Positions 7,744 through 10,177 of a stretch of DNA of 10,177 bases are shown in pieces (the stretch's first letter is position 1; every line of letters begins with the position of its first letter). A program made the translations under genes and the position numbers. The notes beneath the pieces were generated by a model, which was not told where the DNA came from, did no database searches, and saw only the letters and a list, made by a program, of their open reading frames with translations. This DNA comes from Dehalococcoidia bacterium (lineage in GTDB: Bacteria > Chloroflexota > Dehalococcoidia > GIF9 > AB-539-J10): contig DAOUTC010000033.1 of NCBI GenBank assembly GCA_030626915.1, positions 1 to 10,177 on the forward strand, read 5' to 3'.

Positions 7744-7773
7744 ATGATAACACGACAATTAAAAACATCACAA
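7744..7773 (-). promoter_or_regulatory. Candidate sigma-70-type promoter for acs
   Basis: On the minus strand TTGTGA (7768-7773) and TATCAT (7744-7749) are separated by 18 bases, matching the -35 and -10 consensus at 4/6 and 5/6. They lie about 36 bases upstream of the acs ATG, in a very AT-rich leader. The 111-bp gap between the translin gene and acs is the natural place for an operon promoter. Confidence 0.45.
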
Positions 7774-7819
7774 GATACCTGATTTGAATGGGGCTATTTC
7801 AATAACAGTAAGGTTGTGT

Positions 7820-8464
7820 TTAGCAACCTCCCCGGTGGCTAAACTTATCAAGTTTTGTTTCCAGTTCTCTCTGTCTTAAAGCTATCGTTAAATCTCCTCG
7901 GGTTCTTTCCACAATGCCTCGTATAGCATCTGTAGTTCGCCTCAAGCCGTGAGTAACAACTTCAGGAAAAGCCATAGTCATTAGCACCCCATAAATGCTG
8001 TCCATTATGATAAGCAACTCCTCACCGCGGGAAAAATCTTGCCGCCTTAAGCTATCTAAGATGTAGCGTCTTAATTCGCCTACAGCTTCACCCAACCCAT
8101 TAAGGTAGGCAGCGTAACTAATGCCTAATTTCTCAGGTTTGGGTAGAGCCTCCTTGTTAATCAAAGCCAGGGTGATGCATGCCTCACAGAATTCCTTTTG
8201 GGCATCATGGACAAAGCCTGAGTGAAGTAGCTCGCCATGCTCACTAAGGTCACGGTTTACATCTTGAACTAACCTATAAGCTGAATCGAGAAGCTGCTTA
8301 GCCTTGTCTTGTTCCTGATGATGCAGGGCATGTATGGCCCTGGCACTATACTGAATTACCTGACGACAACTACGCAGGGCTTTCTCCCGTGCTTCATCCT
8401 CAACTACGAAGTAAGAGCGAATATGCGTAGCGATAGCTTCCAACTCTTCTATCGGTTTTGACAT
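7820..8464 (-). CDS. Translin/TRAX-family RNA-binding protein
   Basis: The 214-residue, mostly helical protein shows the translin family pattern (COG2178 type). It has an N-terminal helical region with AREKALRSCRQVIQYSARAIHALH, the central DAQKEFCEACITLAL, the signature NGLGEAVGELRR (122-133) and the C-terminal RRTTDAIRGIVERTRGDL (175-192). In eukaryotes translin and TRAX form C3PO, which cleaves RNA, and archaeal forms make homo-octamers. The E91xxE94 pair and E126 fall where TRAX has its metal-binding Glu/Glu/Asp, so nuclease activity is possible; that alignment is from memory and tentative. I choose the ATG at 8464; a GTG at 8476 is in frame but has no ribosome site. The gene follows thiE by 45 bp. 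Confidence 0.85.
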   Translation of the reverse strand: MSKPIEELEAIATHIRSYFVVEDEAREKALRSCRQVIQYSARAIHALHHQEQDKAKQLLDSAYRLVQDVNRDLSEHGELLHSGFVHDAQKEFCEACITLALINKEALPKPEKLGISYAAYLNGLGEAVGELRRYILDSLRRQDFSRGEELLIIMDSIYGVLMTMAFPEVVTHGLRRTTDAIRGIVERTRGDLTIALRQRELETKLDKFSHRGGC

Positions 8465-8509
8465 CTTATATCCCACTTTGCCAATTGAATTCTCTCTCTT
8501 AGCTAAGCT

Positions 8510-9580
8510 TTAGCTCATTCCCATTCTTGCCATCAGCCGCTGCACAGCTCCCTTAATATCTTCCTCGTTCAAGACAGCGCTGACTACAGCCACAGAATTG
8601 GCACCTGCATCTATAACCTGATTGACATTATTTTCGTTGATGCCGCCAATAGCTACCAAGGGAGAAGACACTGCTTGCCTGATTTGCTTGAGTCTATCTA
8701 CTCCGACTATAGTAGCATCCCTCTTTGTCGTTGTGGGAAACATAGAGCCTACAGCGATATAATCTGCTCCTTCATTTTGCGCCTTCACCGCTTGAGATAC
8801 TGTTCTAACAGTGCAGCCAACTACTTTGTCTAGGGGCAATTCCTGTCTAATAATAGGCAGAGGTAGGTCTCTCTGTCCTATATGAAGTCCGTCAGCATCA
8901 ACAGCCAGGGCTAAATCAAGATAATCATTGATTATAAGTAGAGCGCCAGATTTACCACAAAGGGTTTTAATTTTTTGGGCTATAGGTAGCAATTCTGCTT
9001 TGCTACTTTGCTTATCGCGAAGCTGGATAACCTTAACACCGCCTTGGATAACCTGCTCGGCAATCTCTAATTCATTCCTGCCAGCTAAGGTTTGTCTATC
9101 CAGGATAACATAAAGTCCAGCTAGTTGTTTTATTTTATCCTGGCGTAACACCCTGGAGGTCAATCGTTGCTCCAGGGTATAAAGGGTGAATCGTAGTTGC
9201 TCAAATTTGGCTGAATTCAGCATTGGACTCAACTGTGGTAACTTAGCCAGCTCCTCTATTGTGCGTAGGGACTCCTCCGCTCTTTTGGCATTAGCTGTAA
9301 TCACGCGGAGCAAGTCTCGCTGAGACTCACCCAACCCCTTTCCCTCGAAGGGAGAGGGCAGGGTGAGGGTTGCACCAACATCATGTTCTGCGTCCCTGTG
9401 GGATAAAAGCTTCATGCCCAATGATTTAGTTTTCTCAGCTAAATCATGGCGCAGATTTTTAAATTGTCGGCTTAATGTTGAGTCATCAAGGATAAAGCGG
9501 GCAATGTCTTCGAGAAGGCGCAAGCCTTCACTTGCACGGTTGAGGTTAGCGTCGACAATACGCAGTTCCTGGAAAGGCAT
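8510..9580 (-). CDS. thiE: Thiamine-phosphate synthase with N-terminal extension domain
   Basis: The C-terminal half (about 155-350) is ThiE, which joins HMP-PP and thiazole phosphate to make thiamine phosphate. Visible motifs are VIQLRDK (184-190), INDYLDLAL (217-225), DGLHIGQRDLP (230-240), YIAVGSMFPTTTK (274-286) and VAIGGI (309-314). The usual GxSxHT loop reads GCTVRT. Residues 1-140 are the helical extension seen in cyanobacterial-type ThiE. It contains two similar helices, RIVDANLNRASEGLRLLEDIA and RVITANAKRAEESLRTIEELA. Residues 72-85 come from a palindromic insert. I start at the ATG at 9580, which gives the family-typical N-terminus; an in-frame GTG at 9601 is also possible, and neither has a clear ribosome site. 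No TPP riboswitch is seen upstream. Confidence 0.93.
   Translation of the reverse strand: MPFQELRIVDANLNRASEGLRLLEDIARFILDDSTLSRQFKNLRHDLAEKTKSLGMKLLSHRDAEHDVGATLTLPSPFEGKGLGESQRDLLRVITANAKRAEESLRTIEELAKLPQLSPMLNSAKFEQLRFTLYTLEQRLTSRVLRQDKIKQLAGLYVILDRQTLAGRNELEIAEQVIQGGVKVIQLRDKQSSKAELLPIAQKIKTLCGKSGALLIINDYLDLALAVDADGLHIGQRDLPLPIIRQELPLDKVVGCTVRTVSQAVKAQNEGADYIAVGSMFPTTTKRDATIVGVDRLKQIRQAVSSPLVAIGGINENNVNQVIDAGANSVAVVSAVLNEEDIKGAVQRLMARMGMS
9326..9367 (-). repeat. 42-bp palindromic element inside thiE, in frame
   Basis: Outer arms CTCACCC (9326-9332) and GGGTGAG (9361-9367) pair perfectly. After a small internal loop, 9336-9345 pairs with 9349-9358 (10 bp with one G-T) around the loop CGA. 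The 42 bases equal 14 codons and encode LTLPSPFEGKGLGE (residues 72-85 of ThiE). The sequence has the look of the dispersed CCCTCACCCT...AGGGTGAGGG palindromes found in many bacterial genomes, usually between genes. Here it sits in the linker between the DVG motif and the QRDLLRVI helix, where related proteins have a shorter loop. Confidence 0.75.
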
Positions 9581-9600
9581 TAGCGTAAAGAATATTAACA

Positions 9601-9647
9601 CAAATTAGGGAAACTGTGATATCAAGTTCTTTACCCAGCCTAATTTG
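9601..9647. repeat. Inverted repeat with 29-base spacer upstream of tRNA-Ser and thiE
   Basis: CAAATTAGG (9601-9609) is repeated in inverted orientation as CCTAATTTG (9639-9647). The right arm overlaps the first bases of the tRNA -35 box, and the left arm lies just before the possible GTG start of thiE. It may be an operator or a chance repeat. Confidence 0.4.
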
Positions 9648-9674
9648 ACCACTAACAGCTCTGTTGCCTATACT
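9645..9674 (+). promoter_or_regulatory. Promoter of tRNA-Ser
   Basis: TTGACC (9645-9650) and TATACT (9669-9674) each match 5 of 6 consensus bases and are separated by 18 bases. The expected start point is near 9681, a few bases before the mature tRNA 5' end at 9685. This is the best promoter match in the window. Confidence 0.7.
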
Positions 9675-9684
9675 CTGGTATCTT

Positions 9685-9772
9685 GGAGGGGTGACCGAGT
9701 GGCCTATGGTGGCGGTCTTGAAAACCGTTTTCGCTTTCAGGCGAACGTGGATTTGAATCCCACCCCCCGCCG
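9685..9772 (+). tRNA. tRNA-Ser (anticodon UGA), with atypical T-arm and acceptor
   Basis: The gene folds as a class II tRNA. The 5' acceptor strand is GGAGGGG (9685-9691), the D-arm ACC...GGT, the anticodon stem GCGGT/ACCGT (9712-9716 with 9724-9728) with loop CTTGAAA and anticodon TGA at 9719-9721, followed by a long variable arm with TTCGC/GCGAA. The long variable arm and UGA anticodon identify serine, reading UCA. The T-arm is GTGGA-TTTGAAT-CCCAC, so the normally invariant G53-C61 pair is A-C and position 56 is T in place of C. The 3' acceptor strand has one extra C and a G opposite A3. CCA is not encoded. The good promoter argues for expression, but the departures leave some doubt that it works normally. 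Confidence 0.85.
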
Positions 9773-9804
9773 AAAGTAACGACTCGCCGTGTTTTTAGCT
9801 TCTT

Positions 9805-10177
9805 TCACTTGGCAAGAGATGCAACCTGGTATTTAGCCTTTCCTTCTTGGTAGAGGTCTCCACCATGAATATCGTTTATCACCGTAACTGGGAAATCTTC
9901 TACTTCTAAGCGGCGAAGCGCCTCAGGCCCAAGGTCTTTATAGGCTACCACCTCTGCCTTCTTGATGCACTTGGAAAGGAGAGCGCCGGCACCACCTATG
10001 GCACCCAAATACACTGCTTTATATTTTACCATGGCATCTTTTACCACCTTTGACCTCAGGCCTTTGCCAATCATTCCCTTTAGCCCTTCGGCCATCAAAC
10101 GAGGGGAGTAACGATCCATGCGACCGCTGGTAGTAGGGCCAGCAGCCCCAATTGGCTTTCCTGGTCTAGCTGGAGAG
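9805..10177 (-). CDS. Class I fumarase beta subunit (C-terminal domain), 5' end beyond window
   Basis: The frame stays open through the right edge, so the protein starts outside the window and 123 codons are visible. The start is not the ATG at 10119: coding continues upstream with RPGKPIGAAGPTTSGRMD, the conserved motif of the Fe-S hydro-lyase C-terminal domain. Further matches are AVYLGAIGGAGALLSKCI, AYKDLGPEALRRLEVEDFPV and a closing DIHGGDLY. The enzyme hydrates fumarate to malate with a 4Fe-4S cluster carried by the alpha subunit, which is probably encoded just to the right. L(+)-tartrate dehydratase beta is a close relative and cannot be fully excluded. This enzyme type is oxygen-sensitive, which fits an anaerobe with the defence genes at the other end of the window. 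Confidence 0.92.
   Translation of the reverse strand, partial: SPARPGKPIGAAGPTTSGRMDRYSPRLMAEGLKGMIGKGLRSKVVKDAMVKYKAVYLGAIGGAGALLSKCIKKAEVVAYKDLGPEALRRLEVEDFPVTVINDIHGGDLYQEGKAKYQVASLAK

Noticed and set aside
7811..7829. Possible intrinsic terminator at the end of the translin gene
   Set aside because: The stem AGGTTG/CAACCT is only 6 bp, overlaps the stop codon, and is not followed by a T-run on the minus strand.
9602..9684. TPP riboswitch upstream of thiE
   Set aside because: The conserved CUGAGA and ACCUGA-type segments are absent on the minus strand in this spacer.
9685..9804. tRNA-Ser as an integration site for a mobile element
   Set aside because: No integrase gene and no direct repeat of the tRNA 3' end is found in the window.

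Overview
The window looks like a chromosomal segment from an anaerobic bacterium, most plausibly a Chloroflexota member of the Dehalococcoidia type. This is an inference from gene content. The features behind it are oxygen-detoxifying enzymes typical of strict anaerobes (flavodiiron protein, superoxide reductase), a translin-family protein more usual in archaea and eukaryotes, a ThiE with a cyanobacterial-style N-terminal extension, and a two-subunit class I fumarase. No 16S gene is present, so the taxonomy is tentative. I see no phage, transposase, CRISPR or plasmid genes.

Positions 1-3268 are on the plus strand. They hold the C-terminal two thirds of a flavodiiron protein, a superoxide reductase, a peroxiredoxin, a small winged-helix protein, a small membrane protein of DUF4405 type and peptide deformylase. 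The first three genes form an oxygen, superoxide and peroxide defence set. Strong GGAGG ribosome sites precede most of the genes. The 188-bp gap before the peroxiredoxin contains a strong ribosome site placed directly before an ATG-TAG start-stop pair.

Positions 3279-7708 are on the minus strand and are read from right to left. Acetyl-CoA synthetase comes first, then a SatP/YaaH acetate transporter, which together take up and activate acetate. Next come two tandem paralogous secreted beta-rich proteins and a signal-peptide, Ig-like, single-membrane-anchor protein. The last three are tightly packed and resemble in layout the WxL / DUF916 surface modules of Firmicutes.

Positions 7820-10177 hold a translin-family protein and a two-domain ThiE on the minus strand, a tRNA-Ser(UGA) with a good promoter on the plus strand, and the C-terminal part of a fumarase beta subunit on the minus strand that runs off the window. 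The most unusual item is a 42-bp palindrome inside thiE. It adds 14 in-frame codons to the N-terminal domain, much like the palindromic elements found within Rickettsia genes.
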